Of a DNA stretch of 21,891 bases, positions 6,863-14,671 are shown one piece after another. Made by a program: the position numbers and the translations under genes. A model generated the notes under the pieces. The model worked only from the letters and a program-made list of their open reading frames with translations, searched no databases and had not been told where the DNA came from. Every line of letters starts with the position of its first letter. Positions within the stretch are counted from its first letter, which is position 1. Source of the DNA: an uncultured Clostridia bacterium (GTDB taxonomy: Bacteria > Bacillota > Clostridia > JAAYHZ01); the NCBI GenBank assembly GCA_937894465.1, contig CALCRE010000057.1:1-21891 (forward strand), read 5' to 3'.

Positions 6863-8272
6863 ATGAAAACCAGAACAGTCCTACTATTGGTCCTATCGAT
6901 CTCCTTGATTTTATCGACAACCGGTTGCAGTTCACTCGATTCCTTTCGGGATACAGGAACCCATTGGACCATCGGATTTGATAAACAAGAAACAGTACCG
7001 GATGATATACTATCAAAAACTTACTATGTAGCAGGTTACAGCATTGATAAACCGGCAACCGGTATATTGGATCCTCAGTATGTTCGTGCTGTTTGGATGG
7101 ATGACAACTCCGGTAGAGGGGGCGTGGCGTTTGTTGCAGTGGATTGCATCGGCTTAACCCGAGCTGATGTGGTACATATACGAGAATCCCTAAAGGACTT
7201 TCAAAAGACCAGCGGGTGTCGTGCAATTCATATATTTTGCACCCATACCCATGCCGGGATAGACACATTAGGTATATGGGGTCCTTTGCTATCTTCAGGA
7301 AAAGATGAAGCATTTATGAACATGTTGTATAACAATGCGGTAGAAGCTGTGATAGGTGCCTATGAAAACAGAAAAGACGGCAATTTATACTGCGGTTCAA
7401 CCCAAGTGGATGATCTGTTGAATGATACAAGAGATCCTCAAGTATACAGCAAGGATTTATTCCGATTCCGATTCAAGCCTTCCGACGGTTCACAAGGGCT
7501 ACAAATGATTCATTTTGGAGCGCATCCGGAGTCTCTACGTTCAGAGAACAGTTTGGTTAGTGCGGATTTTCCATGCTATATGGGAAAACGGATCAAGGAA
7601 GTGACCAATGACGAGTTTGTTTATTTCACAGGTGCCATCGGCGGATTGATCAACACCAGACGATTGAAGGATGATAACGGAATGAATTTAGATGTTTACA
7701 AAAACGTTGAAAAAACAGGTGAGATGATAGCGGATGCAGCATTATCCATCTCCAATGAACAAGAGTTGCCTCCTTCCTTCAATATTAGAACACAAGAATT
7801 TACAACCCCTTTGGAAAACCCGGTTTATCTGGTGGAAAAATTCTTAGGGATTTTATCCACAGAGGTCGTAAAGGGAAAAGGCCTTTACAACATTGTAGTC
7901 AAAACAGAAGTGTCCTATGCTGAAATAGGAGGCATTAAAGCGGTTCTTGTTCCGGGTGAGCTGTTTTCCGAAGTAGCATATGGTGTTCCCGAATCCTTTA
8001 AACCGGCTAATGAAAATGTGGAAAACCCTAAAACATTCGTTGAAATGATCGGGGATGAAAACTTTTTGGTGTTCGGTTTAAGTAATGATGAAATTGGTTA
8101 TATAATGCCACCGGACAACTTTTTATTAGATGAAAAACTCCCATATATTGAAAACGCCACTGATCAATTCGGGAGACGGCATTACGAGGAAACCAACTCA
8201 TTAAGTCCTGCCAATGCAGAGAGTTTGGTGAAAGCTTTAATAAAGTTGTTAAGATCTGTGAAACAGTGGTGA
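6863..8272 (+). CDS. Neutral/alkaline ceramidase-like lipoprotein
   Basis: 469-residue secreted protein. The N-terminus has a hydrophobic core ending in STTGC, a plausible lipobox with Cys22 as lipidated residue, so it is probably tethered to the outer face of the membrane. The body resembles the N-terminal catalytic domain of neutral/alkaline non-lysosomal ceramidases: a VDCIGLTRADV strand, IFCTHTHAGID (His128, His130; the family has a THTH zinc-binding motif here), NDTRDPQV, HFGAHPESL (His221; comparable to the second zinc His region), and a late VPGELFSEV block. Ceramidases cleave the amide of ceramide, but bacterial relatives include many uncharacterised hydrolases, so the substrate is not settled. 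At 469 residues it is shorter than typical 650-700-residue ceramidases and lacks the C-terminal domain. It follows the small membrane protein gene by 20 bases. Confidence 0.75.
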   Translation: MKTRTVLLLVLSISLILSTTGCSSLDSFRDTGTHWTIGFDKQETVPDDILSKTYYVAGYSIDKPATGILDPQYVRAVWMDDNSGRGGVAFVAVDCIGLTRADVVHIRESLKDFQKTSGCRAIHIFCTHTHAGIDTLGIWGPLLSSGKDEAFMNMLYNNAVEAVIGAYENRKDGNLYCGSTQVDDLLNDTRDPQVYSKDLFRFRFKPSDGSQGLQMIHFGAHPESLRSENSLVSADFPCYMGKRIKEVTNDEFVYFTGAIGGLINTRRLKDDNGMNLDVYKNVEKTGEMIADAALSISNEQELPPSFNIRTQEFTTPLENPVYLVEKFLGILSTEVVKGKGLYNIVVKTEVSYAEIGGIKAVLVPGELFSEVAYGVPESFKPANENVENPKTFVEMIGDENFLVFGLSNDEIGYIMPPDNFLLDEKLPYIENATDQFGRRHYEETNSLSPANAESLVKALIKLLRSVKQW

Positions 8273-8312
8273 ATAAACGATGAAATGCTACGATGATTCA
8301 TAAATTATTGTC

Positions 8313-8341
8313 AAGACTTTTTGTTGGTTATACGGTATAAT
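8313..8341 (+). promoter_or_regulatory. Probable promoter for the TIM-barrel isomerase-like gene
   Basis: A consensus TATAAT sits at 8336-8341. At the normal 17-base spacing the -35 is a poor AAGACT (8313-8318); a better TTGTCA at 8308-8313 is too far away (22 bases). A start near 8348 would leave a leader of about 70 bases to the TTG at 8418. The weak -35 may mean an activator is needed. Confidence 0.4.
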
Positions 8342-8417
8342 AGTGGCTAAATGGTTAGCCGGTTGTTTTATATTATATGGGGATCGGCAAATGTTTTTTA
8401 ATATGGAGGTAATAATC

Positions 8418-9332
8418 TTGAAATTAGGAATGAGCAGTTACTGTTTGACTCCCGCTATGAAAGCCGGAAGAAAAACGATTTATGATGTTATTGATTTTGC
8501 AGTGGAAAAAGGCTGTGAACATATAGAGTTTGTACCTTTTTATTTACCGTTTGTCGATGAGAATAATAAGAAGTTGGATTATGAATTGATTGACAATGTT
8601 CGTGATAAATGTAGAAAGGTTGACTTGGAGATCTCCACATACTCTGTGAATGCAGATATTATCAATGAAGACCCCAAGGTAAGGGAATCCGAAATAGAGC
8701 GGATAAAGCTCCACATTCAAGCTGCTTGCCGACTGGGGATTACCCGTATGCGCCATGATATTGCATCATTTAGACGCCCTTTCTCCACAAACACATTACA
8801 TAACTTTGAAAAGGATTTTCCCTTAATGGTGGAAAATACACGTATTTTATATGATTACGCCGCTAAATACGGGATCCATACAACTTTGGAAAACCACGGA
8901 TTCTTCTGCAATGGATCGGATCGGATATTAAGAATCATGGAAGCTGTAGACCGTCCTAATCTGCGTCTTACCATGGACGTAGGAAACTTTTTATGTGTAG
9001 ATGAATACAGTGAAGGTGCAGTAAAAAAATGCCTGCCTTATTCAGAAATCATTCACCTGAAAGATTTCTATATTCGTGACAAATCCAAATTGCCCGGTCA
9101 AAATGAAATGTTCAACTGCAACAATGGCAGTTGGTTTGAAACACTCGGCGGTAAAATGCTCAGGGGTTCTATTTTAGGTCAAGGAGATTTGGATATTTGG
9201 ACAATCGTTAAAATGATTAAGGAATCGGATTTTGACGGTTATGTATCTTTAGAATTCGAAGGTATGGAAGAATGTGAACAAGGTACTGAAATATCTTTGA
9301 ACATGGCAAGAGGAATCTTTAAGGAAGCATAA
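8418..9332 (+). CDS. Sugar phosphate isomerase/epimerase family (xylose isomerase-like TIM barrel)
   Basis: 304-residue cytosolic protein of the AP-endonuclease-2/xylose-isomerase-like barrel family, whose members isomerise or epimerise sugars, inositols and related compounds using a divalent metal. The start is taken as TTG at 8418, because GGAGGT lies seven bases upstream and the encoded MKLGMSSYCL matches the family's first strand. The longer frame from 8343 begins at the promoter. Metal-ligand candidates are Glu158 (TTLENHG), Asp187 (LTMDVGNF), His213 (IIHLKDF) and Glu279 or Glu281 (SLEFEG), the standard order. GQGDLDIWTIVKMIKESDFDGYV is also typical. It stands alone between its promoter and the terminator at 9357. 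The neighbouring uptake operon suggests a role in using an imported sugar or glycoside, but the substrate is unknown. Confidence 0.85.
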   Translation: MKLGMSSYCLTPAMKAGRKTIYDVIDFAVEKGCEHIEFVPFYLPFVDENNKKLDYELIDNVRDKCRKVDLEISTYSVNADIINEDPKVRESEIERIKLHIQAACRLGITRMRHDIASFRRPFSTNTLHNFEKDFPLMVENTRILYDYAAKYGIHTTLENHGFFCNGSDRILRIMEAVDRPNLRLTMDVGNFLCVDEYSEGAVKKCLPYSEIIHLKDFYIRDKSKLPGQNEMFNCNNGSWFETLGGKMLRGSILGQGDLDIWTIVKMIKESDFDGYVSLEFEGMEECEQGTEISLNMARGIFKEA

Positions 9333-9356
9333 AAAAGTAGCAAATTTAAAATATAA

Positions 9357-9382
9357 AATACGGAGTTAGTAAGCTCCGTATT
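9357..9382. terminator. Bidirectional intrinsic terminator with a stop codon in its loop
   Basis: AATACGGAG (9357-9365) and CTCCGTATT (9374-9382) form a perfect nine-pair stem around an eight-base loop, followed on the + strand by a T run (9381-9386). On the minus strand the stem is followed by TTTTATATTTT. The convergent genes at 8418 and 9366 end here. The UroD-family stop codon (9368-9366) lies in the loop, so one stem arm is translated. Confidence 0.85.
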
Positions 9383-10412
9383 TTTTAATAGCTTTTATCA
9401 TAGCGTTTATATTTTCAGTTTTCATATCATCAGTCAGAGAATTGCTGGAGGAGATAATGTATCGACCGCCCTTTCCGATCTCTTGAATTCGTGTTTTCAC
9501 CTGTTCTTCAATGTCCTCCGGTGATTTATGTACCAAATCATCCATGAAAATGTTCCCGGTTAAGGTTACATTGTGCCCATATTTTTTCTTTACTAAACAG
9601 ATATCCATGACATCAGGTTGGAGGGGATGAATTCCGTCTTGGCCAAGTTCCAGCCAAATATCCAAAAGGTCGGTCATATTGCCGTCACTGTGGGTGATGA
9701 CCGGTATTCTACATTGGCTGATCACCTTTTTCTCCACAGGTATAATGTGATCTTTGTAAAAAGCAGGGGAGAAGATCGGACCGCTGTTAAAAGCGATATC
9801 ATCAAATGCCCATATACAATCAAACTTACAATCATGGATCACATCCAGTACATCTTCTGTCCACTTTGCGTAATCATCATGTACGTTTTGAATAAGATCC
9901 GGATTGTCTGCCATAGCATAAGAAAAACCTTCGATTCCCATGGAGAGCAGTGTAGCCCCAATCCCTAATCGGACACAAGCAACAGCGCAATAATCGTCAC
10001 TGTATTTTATAAATTCCTTTGCTTTCGCGACAAACTCGCGATCCTTCGGATCAGGCAGTTTAAACAGATTTTTGTAATCATCAAAAGATTTGATCAACCC
10101 GTCTCCAATTAAAACATTGCTACCGTCATCTGCTTTTTCCATTCGCTTCGCATAGATGGGAGCAAATGCGGAAAATTGAATATTGTCTTTTCCGAAAACT
10201 TTATTCACTTTAATTTGTTCTAAAGCAAGTTCCATACCGGATTGAACCGGAAAGCCCGAAGGAGACACCTCCCATTTAACATTGATGGGCACTCCGCAAA
10301 CGGCTGAAGCAATACCGTTTCCCGTGATTCCTTCCATCCAAGGCACACGGTCGGGAATATCACCTTTTAAAACGGTCAAAACCCTTTCTCTTGAAGTCAT
10401 TTTGCTTTTCAT
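9366..10412 (-). CDS. Uroporphyrinogen decarboxylase/corrinoid methyltransferase superfamily protein
   Basis: 348-residue member of the UroD/MtaA superfamily of TIM barrels, which includes haem-pathway decarboxylases and the zinc enzymes that move methyl groups between corrinoid proteins and thiols or cofactors. The opening MTSRERVLTVLKGDIPDRVPW is typical. The mid-barrel HSDGNMTDLLDIWLELGQDGIHPLQP corresponds to the HxCGN..P...E.G.DGI.P.Q block, but the zinc-ligand Cys of MtaA-type enzymes is Asp243 here. The usual C-terminal Cys is replaced by serines in GGRYIISSSNSL. It is therefore unlikely to be a standard Zn-thiol methyltransferase or HemE. The start codon overlaps the AraC stop as ATGA and AAAGGA precedes it, so the two genes are translationally coupled. 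The context suggests use of a sugar-derived compound; the exact reaction is unknown. Confidence 0.85.
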   Translation of the reverse strand: MKSKMTSRERVLTVLKGDIPDRVPWMEGITGNGIASAVCGVPINVKWEVSPSGFPVQSGMELALEQIKVNKVFGKDNIQFSAFAPIYAKRMEKADDGSNVLIGDGLIKSFDDYKNLFKLPDPKDREFVAKAKEFIKYSDDYCAVACVRLGIGATLLSMGIEGFSYAMADNPDLIQNVHDDYAKWTEDVLDVIHDCKFDCIWAFDDIAFNSGPIFSPAFYKDHIIPVEKKVISQCRIPVITHSDGNMTDLLDIWLELGQDGIHPLQPDVMDICLVKKKYGHNVTLTGNIFMDDLVHKSPEDIEEQVKTRIQEIGKGGRYIISSSNSLTDDMKTENINAMIKAIKKYGAY

Positions 10413-11302
10413 GAATTTATCCTTTCCGAATCGCTTTTTAGTTGATCGGTTATAAATATATATAAATTTTTTCTATACTTTTCCATGTATTCCGTAGGTG
10501 TCATATGCTCATACTGCTTAAAAACCCTGCTAAAGTACCGTGAATCTGTAAAACCGGTCATCTCGGCTATTTCGTTGACATTATATGAAGAGGCTTTGAG
10601 AAATTCTTTGGATTTGGCGATCCTGATTTTATTCAAGTATTTTATTGGTGTCATTCCGAATTCTTTTTTAAAAAGATCGATTAAATGACCTTTTGAGATG
10701 TTGATGGTGTCACTCATTTGATCAAGCGTTATTTGTCGATTCAGATGCTCATGCAAGTATATGGCTAGTTTACTGAACATATTGTTACTTCCCGGAAGCT
10801 CTCTGTCTCTAAAAGGATATACAGTATAATCATTTGCAGGTGGTTCGGAGCTGTCAACTGAATCTGACAATTTACGAATGAGTAGTAATAAAAGCTCGCT
10901 TAGTCGTAAATTTGCAATATCGGCATAAAAGGTGTTCTTGTTCAATCCTTCTTCAATAATTCCGGTCATAAGCTGGCGAACATGGGGGATACAAGGATAA
11001 ACCCTAACCGGAATGGACAATAGACGATCTTTGAATTCAGACTCTTCCATGGCAAATTTTAATTCAATGGTAAATAACCCTGTAGAACTTGTAGCGATAA
11101 AATTATGACTTTCACCGGGTTTGGTCAGATAAAGGACATTTTCTTCGATGGGTATCATTTTGTCCTTGTCTAAAACTGTTGCATGACCTCCTAGTATGAA
11201 GACATAGTGAAAGTAATCGGCATGGGTGTGCACAATATCCGGCGTATTTTTCTTATAATGCTCTTTCGAAGCCCACCATAGGGATAAAGTGTTTGAAATC
11301 AT
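10409..11302 (-). CDS. AraC-family transcriptional regulator with N-terminal cupin-like sensor
   Basis: 297-residue regulator with the start at 11302, chosen because GGAGAG lies just upstream. An in-frame ATG at 11314 would add four residues. The first 100 residues have the AraC-type cupin pattern (HTHADYFHYVFILGG, GESHNFI) expected to bind a small effector such as a sugar. The C-terminal 100 residues are a double helix-turn-helix: ITLDQMSDTINISKGHLIDLFKKEFG, then PIKYLNKIRIAKSKEFL and NVNEIAEMTGFTDSRYFSRVFKQYEHMTPTEY, a full HTH_18 signature. It is divergent from the large ABC transporter operon across a roughly 500-base control region and is coupled to the UroD-family gene. The natural inference is that it activates the transporter operon and perhaps itself. 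No kinase or receiver domain is present. Confidence 0.92.
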   Translation of the reverse strand: MISNTLSLWWASKEHYKKNTPDIVHTHADYFHYVFILGGHATVLDKDKMIPIEENVLYLTKPGESHNFIATSSTGLFTIELKFAMEESEFKDRLLSIPVRVYPCIPHVRQLMTGIIEEGLNKNTFYADIANLRLSELLLLLIRKLSDSVDSSEPPANDYTVYPFRDRELPGSNNMFSKLAIYLHEHLNRQITLDQMSDTINISKGHLIDLFKKEFGMTPIKYLNKIRIAKSKEFLKASSYNVNEIAEMTGFTDSRYFSRVFKQYEHMTPTEYMEKYRKNLYIFITDQLKSDSERINS

Positions 11303-11338
11303 AAAACTCTCCATTCCAATCCGTTAATCACGGGAATG

Positions 11339-11351
11339 TACCTTAAAGGTA
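11339..11351. promoter_or_regulatory. Palindrome in the leader of the araC-type gene
   Basis: TACCTT-A-AAGGTA is a perfect six-base inverted repeat with a one-base centre, lying between the predicted start of transcription (about 11385) and the AraC ATG at 11302. It could be an operator for an unknown dimeric regulator. No second copy was noticed in the window. Confidence 0.25.
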
Positions 11352-11391
11352 TATGATTTTAGATAAAAACTAAATTATGTTCTTGCCACGT

Positions 11392-11420
11392 ATTATATCA
11401 ATAATCATGCTTTTGTGCAA
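11392..11420 (-). promoter_or_regulatory. Promoter of the AraC regulator/UroD-family operon
   Basis: On the minus strand TTGCAC (11420-11415), a 17-base spacer and a perfect TATAAT (11397-11392). Transcription should start near 11385, leaving a leader of about 83 bases to the ATG at 11302. Confidence 0.6.
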
Positions 11421-11531
11421 ATTGTTCAATTTTCTAAAAGTATTAGTTTGATTCCGCTGCAAAAACTCAAATAAGTTTATGAAATTTATGTGCCTGGAGA
11501 ATTTCACAAAAAAACCCTGAATACCTTGAAA

Positions 11532-11564
11532 ATACTGGACTTAAGATAGATTAGCCAGTATACT
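11532..11564 (+). promoter_or_regulatory. Probable promoter of the ABC transporter operon, overlapped by an inverted repeat
   Basis: TGGACT (11536-11541), a 17-base spacer and TATACT (11559-11564) make a reasonable sigma-A promoter with four and five consensus matches. The same stretch holds the inverted repeat ATACTGG (11532-11538) and CCAGTAT (11555-11561), one arm on the -35 and the other on the -10, as expected of a repressor-type operator. The start would be near 11571, giving a long leader of about 230 bases before the GTG at 11803. Confidence 0.45.
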
Positions 11565-11720
11565 AAGCATGACTTAATAAAACAAATATAGGCTGCACTC
11601 CTAATATTGTCCACACTTTGATGAATAAATGCTGTTCTATCTCAATCGGTAATAAAGTAAGATTATATAAGCATCATGGTAATGAAGGTATAAAACAACA
11701 ATGATGAGATAAAATTCAAC

Positions 11721-11749
11721 CTGTAGATAACAAAACCTATCTGTAGATA
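11721..11749 (+). promoter_or_regulatory. Direct repeat pair, candidate AraC-type binding sites
   Basis: CTGTAGATA occurs at 11721-11729 and 11741-11749, exactly 20 bases apart, close to two helical turns and so on the same face of DNA. AraC-family proteins commonly bind tandem direct repeats with about this spacing. The second copy is extended to TATCT-GT-AGATA, itself an inverted repeat. They lie 54-82 bases before the operon's first start codon. Confidence 0.4.
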
Positions 11750-11802
11750 CTGTAAAGCGAAGTATGTAATCTATTGCACCGTCAGAAAAAGGAGGGTAAT
11801 TG

Positions 11803-14670
11803 GTGAAAACTACTGTAATTAAATCATTGATATTAATACTTTTTATAATCGTTATGGGCGCTCTGTTCCCGTTTCATAGGATCATGGCCGCCGATCATCA
11901 GAATTCCGATACCTCAGATCTTCTTTTTCTTTTGGACAGTTACAACGATTACTTGCAAAAGGTTAGTCATATAAAAGATGGCCGGGAAGAAATCGTCATT
12001 ACGACTGATCATGTGGACGGGTATTTCGGTGATGTAGAAATTAAATCCGGTGTTGGTGCTTACAAAAGCCCTTGTGTTGTCACCGGAGAAAATTCGATAG
12101 TACATTGGACATTCCAAGTAGCGGAAGAAGGGCTATACTCCATAGAAGTTGATTATTACCCCATAGCGGGTAGAGGAATTAACATCGAACGATCCATAGC
12201 GATTAATAACACCATACCGTTTAAAGAAGCATACTCCATTTCTTTTAAACGTAGATGGATCGATCAAGAACCTTTGGTGGAAAACAAAAACGGTAATGAT
12301 GTCACACCTGTTCAGGTAGAGGAATCGCAATGGATGTCACGCTACATATACGAGTCATCGGGTTACTATAACGAGCCGTTGAAATTTCGACTTCAAAAAG
12401 GAGAAAATACAATTGCATTTCAATCATTAGCAGAACCTATGGCTATACGGAAAATAAGGTTTGTAAAATATGAAGAACCGATTCGTTATGAACAAGTGAA
12501 AATAAATTACGATCAAGAAGGATATGTCTCAACGAAAAACTTTATTAAACAATTTCCTGCAGAATTGACACTGTCTAAATCAGATGCGAAGATACGACCT
12601 AAGACGGACAGATCATCACCCTTGACGGAACCGTACCATCCTTCAAAATTAAAACTTAACATGATCGGCGGATCATCATGGCAATATTTCGGAGAGTACA
12701 TAGAATGGGAGATGGATGTTCCCGAGTCCGGGTTATATAAACTGGCATTCCGTTTTAGACAAGATTTAAAAACATCTTCTGCAAGCGTCAGAAAGCTGTA
12801 TATTGATGACAAGGTACCATTCAAGGAAGTTGAGGATATTGCATTTGTCTACAACAATGAATGGCAAATTAAGTGCTTGGAAAGTGAATCTAAAGAACCA
12901 TATCTGTTTTACCTGGAAAAAGGAAGCCATAAATTTAAATTAGAAGTGACACTAGGCGAAATTTCAGGAATACTGAAAGATATTGAAGACACGATTCTTG
13001 CGTTAAACGAAATTTACAGGAATTTCATTGTATATACAGGAACCAACCCGGATCCGTATACTGATTACATACTGGATCGAATTATTCCGGAAACCATTCA
13101 AGAGTTAGCCGATCAAGGAGAAAAGTTATATAAAATTTCAGAGGAAATGAAGACACATGGTGCAGTCGTAGGAACAGACACTTCGTTCATTGATACTTGT
13201 GCGGATCTGTTAATGGAAATGTATGAGGATCCATACAGCATTAATCACCTGTTAAATAACTTTAAAACGAATATCGGTTCTTTAGGGACATGGTTGAATG
13301 AACTGACTATAAATCCTTTAAAGCTTGATTCCATTATGATTGCTTCACCGGAAATGCCGTTACCTAAAGCAAAGGCTAATTTATTATCAAGAGTATTACA
13401 TGAGGTAAAAGCATTTTTCGGATCATTCAAAGAAAACTACAGCTTGATAGAGAGTTCCGGAAAGCAATACGATGATAATATCACCGTCTGGTTGAACAGT
13501 GTTTCAGGTTTGGCCGGGCAAACAGGAGGACGAGATCAGGCTCTATTGCTAAAAAGTATTATCGAATCGGGCTTTTCAGATAAAACGAATATCGGAGTAG
13601 ATATTAAGTTGGTCGATGGAGGTGCTATGCTCCCGGCTATATTAGCGGGCAACGCACCTGATGTTGCAATCAGTGTGTCCGGTGGAATACCTGTACAATA
13701 TGGCTTAAGAAGTGCAATTGCGGATTTAAGGGAATTTAACGATTTTGATAATATATGCGCTCGATTCCCGTCCGGTGCTTTTATGCCGGTAACATACAAT
13801 GGCATTGTGTACGGAATGCCGGAGAATTTATCTTGGGATATGTTGTTTTATAGAAAAGACATACTATATGAGTTGGGAATCGAATTGCCTGAAACATGGG
13901 GGGATATGATTAATCTGATTCCGATTCTTGCTAAGAACAACATGGAAATCGGAATAAGCACCGGTAACTTTTATACTTTTCTTTATCAAAATGGGCTGGA
14001 GATTTATAACCCCGTATCCGATCGTTGCTTACTGGATCAAAAAGAACATACAGGTCTGTTTGCCGACTTCACAAATTTATTTGTCAATTACAGGTTGCCG
14101 GTGTCTTTCAACATGTTGAACCGTTTTCGTACCGGAGAAATGCCTTTGGTGGTCGCACCTTACAATACCTACAATACAATGGTTATCTTCGCACCTGAAA
14201 TTCGAGGTTTATGGGACTTTGCGATGATTCCCGGTACCGAAAGACCGGATGGCACCATTGATAGAACAACCATATGCAGCGGTACATACACGATGATGTT
14301 CAAACAAAGCGAGAAAAAACAACTGGCTTGGGAGTTTATAAAATGGTGGTCAGAAGCTGATACACAAGAAGAATACGGAATTGAATTGGAAGGTTTATTA
14401 GGTCCTGCCGGTCGATACACTCCTGCAAACACCAAAGCCTTACAAGGTCTTCCTTGGTCACCGGACAGTCTTGATATGCTTATGAAACAACAACAGTGGG
14501 TAAAGGGAATTCCCGAAGTGCCAGGAGGATATTTTCTATCAAGGCATTTTATGAATGCATTCTATGCTGTATATAACAAAGGGAGCGAGCCTAGAGAGAC
14601 ATTGATGCAATATACATTGATTATTAATCAGGAGATTGAGAAAAAAAGAAAGGAATTCGGGTTGGAGTAG
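11803..14670 (+). CDS. Large secreted solute-binding protein with two N-terminal beta-sandwich-like modules
   Basis: 955-residue exported carbohydrate-binding component of a CUT1 ABC transporter. The GTG at 11803 is preferred over the TTG at 11800 because it lies six bases after GGAGGG. A signal peptide or anchor spans about residues 1-30 (hydrophobic core, then HRIMAADHQ). There is no lipobox, unlike most Gram-positive binding proteins. Two related modules follow, at about residues 70-225 and 290-395. Both contain a GLY.(I/L) strand, a PFKE(A/V)..I(S/A)F block and a later KG(E/S)..(I/F) block, so they look duplicated and carbohydrate-binding-like. A mostly helical linker precedes the family 1 binding domain (about 558-955; GNAPDVAIS, YGMPENLSWDMLFYRKDIL, TWGDMI, WEFIKWWSEADTQEEYG). 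At 955 residues it is twice the usual length. The first permease gene follows at once. Confidence 0.85.
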   Translation: MKTTVIKSLILILFIIVMGALFPFHRIMAADHQNSDTSDLLFLLDSYNDYLQKVSHIKDGREEIVITTDHVDGYFGDVEIKSGVGAYKSPCVVTGENSIVHWTFQVAEEGLYSIEVDYYPIAGRGINIERSIAINNTIPFKEAYSISFKRRWIDQEPLVENKNGNDVTPVQVEESQWMSRYIYESSGYYNEPLKFRLQKGENTIAFQSLAEPMAIRKIRFVKYEEPIRYEQVKINYDQEGYVSTKNFIKQFPAELTLSKSDAKIRPKTDRSSPLTEPYHPSKLKLNMIGGSSWQYFGEYIEWEMDVPESGLYKLAFRFRQDLKTSSASVRKLYIDDKVPFKEVEDIAFVYNNEWQIKCLESESKEPYLFYLEKGSHKFKLEVTLGEISGILKDIEDTILALNEIYRNFIVYTGTNPDPYTDYILDRIIPETIQELADQGEKLYKISEEMKTHGAVVGTDTSFIDTCADLLMEMYEDPYSINHLLNNFKTNIGSLGTWLNELTINPLKLDSIMIASPEMPLPKAKANLLSRVLHEVKAFFGSFKENYSLIESSGKQYDDNITVWLNSVSGLAGQTGGRDQALLLKSIIESGFSDKTNIGVDIKLVDGGAMLPAILAGNAPDVAISVSGGIPVQYGLRSAIADLREFNDFDNICARFPSGAFMPVTYNGIVYGMPENLSWDMLFYRKDILYELGIELPETWGDMINLIPILAKNNMEIGISTGNFYTFLYQNGLEIYNPVSDRCLLDQKEHTGLFADFTNLFVNYRLPVSFNMLNRFRTGEMPLVVAPYNTYNTMVIFAPEIRGLWDFAMIPGTERPDGTIDRTTICSGTYTMMFKQSEKKQLAWEFIKWWSEADTQEEYGIELEGLLGPAGRYTPANTKALQGLPWSPDSLDMLMKQQQWVKGIPEVPGGYFLSRHFMNAFYAVYNKGSEPRETLMQYTLIINQEIEKKRKEFGLE

Positions 14671-14671
14671 C

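Noticed and set aside
6861..7313. 150-codon minus-strand frame opposite the ceramidase-like gene
   Set aside because: It lies entirely antisense to a well-supported lipoprotein gene, has no ribosome binding site and gives a low-complexity product without family resemblance.
8343..8417. N-terminal extension of the TIM-barrel isomerase-like protein from 8343
   Set aside because: It begins at the likely transcription start and adds residues outside the family's first strand, whereas TTG at 8418 has a good ribosome binding site.
11621..11704. 27-codon frame (ATG at 11621) in the operon leader as a leader peptide
   Set aside because: No ribosome binding site, no codon or peptide pattern suggesting attenuation, and no terminator/antiterminator pair.
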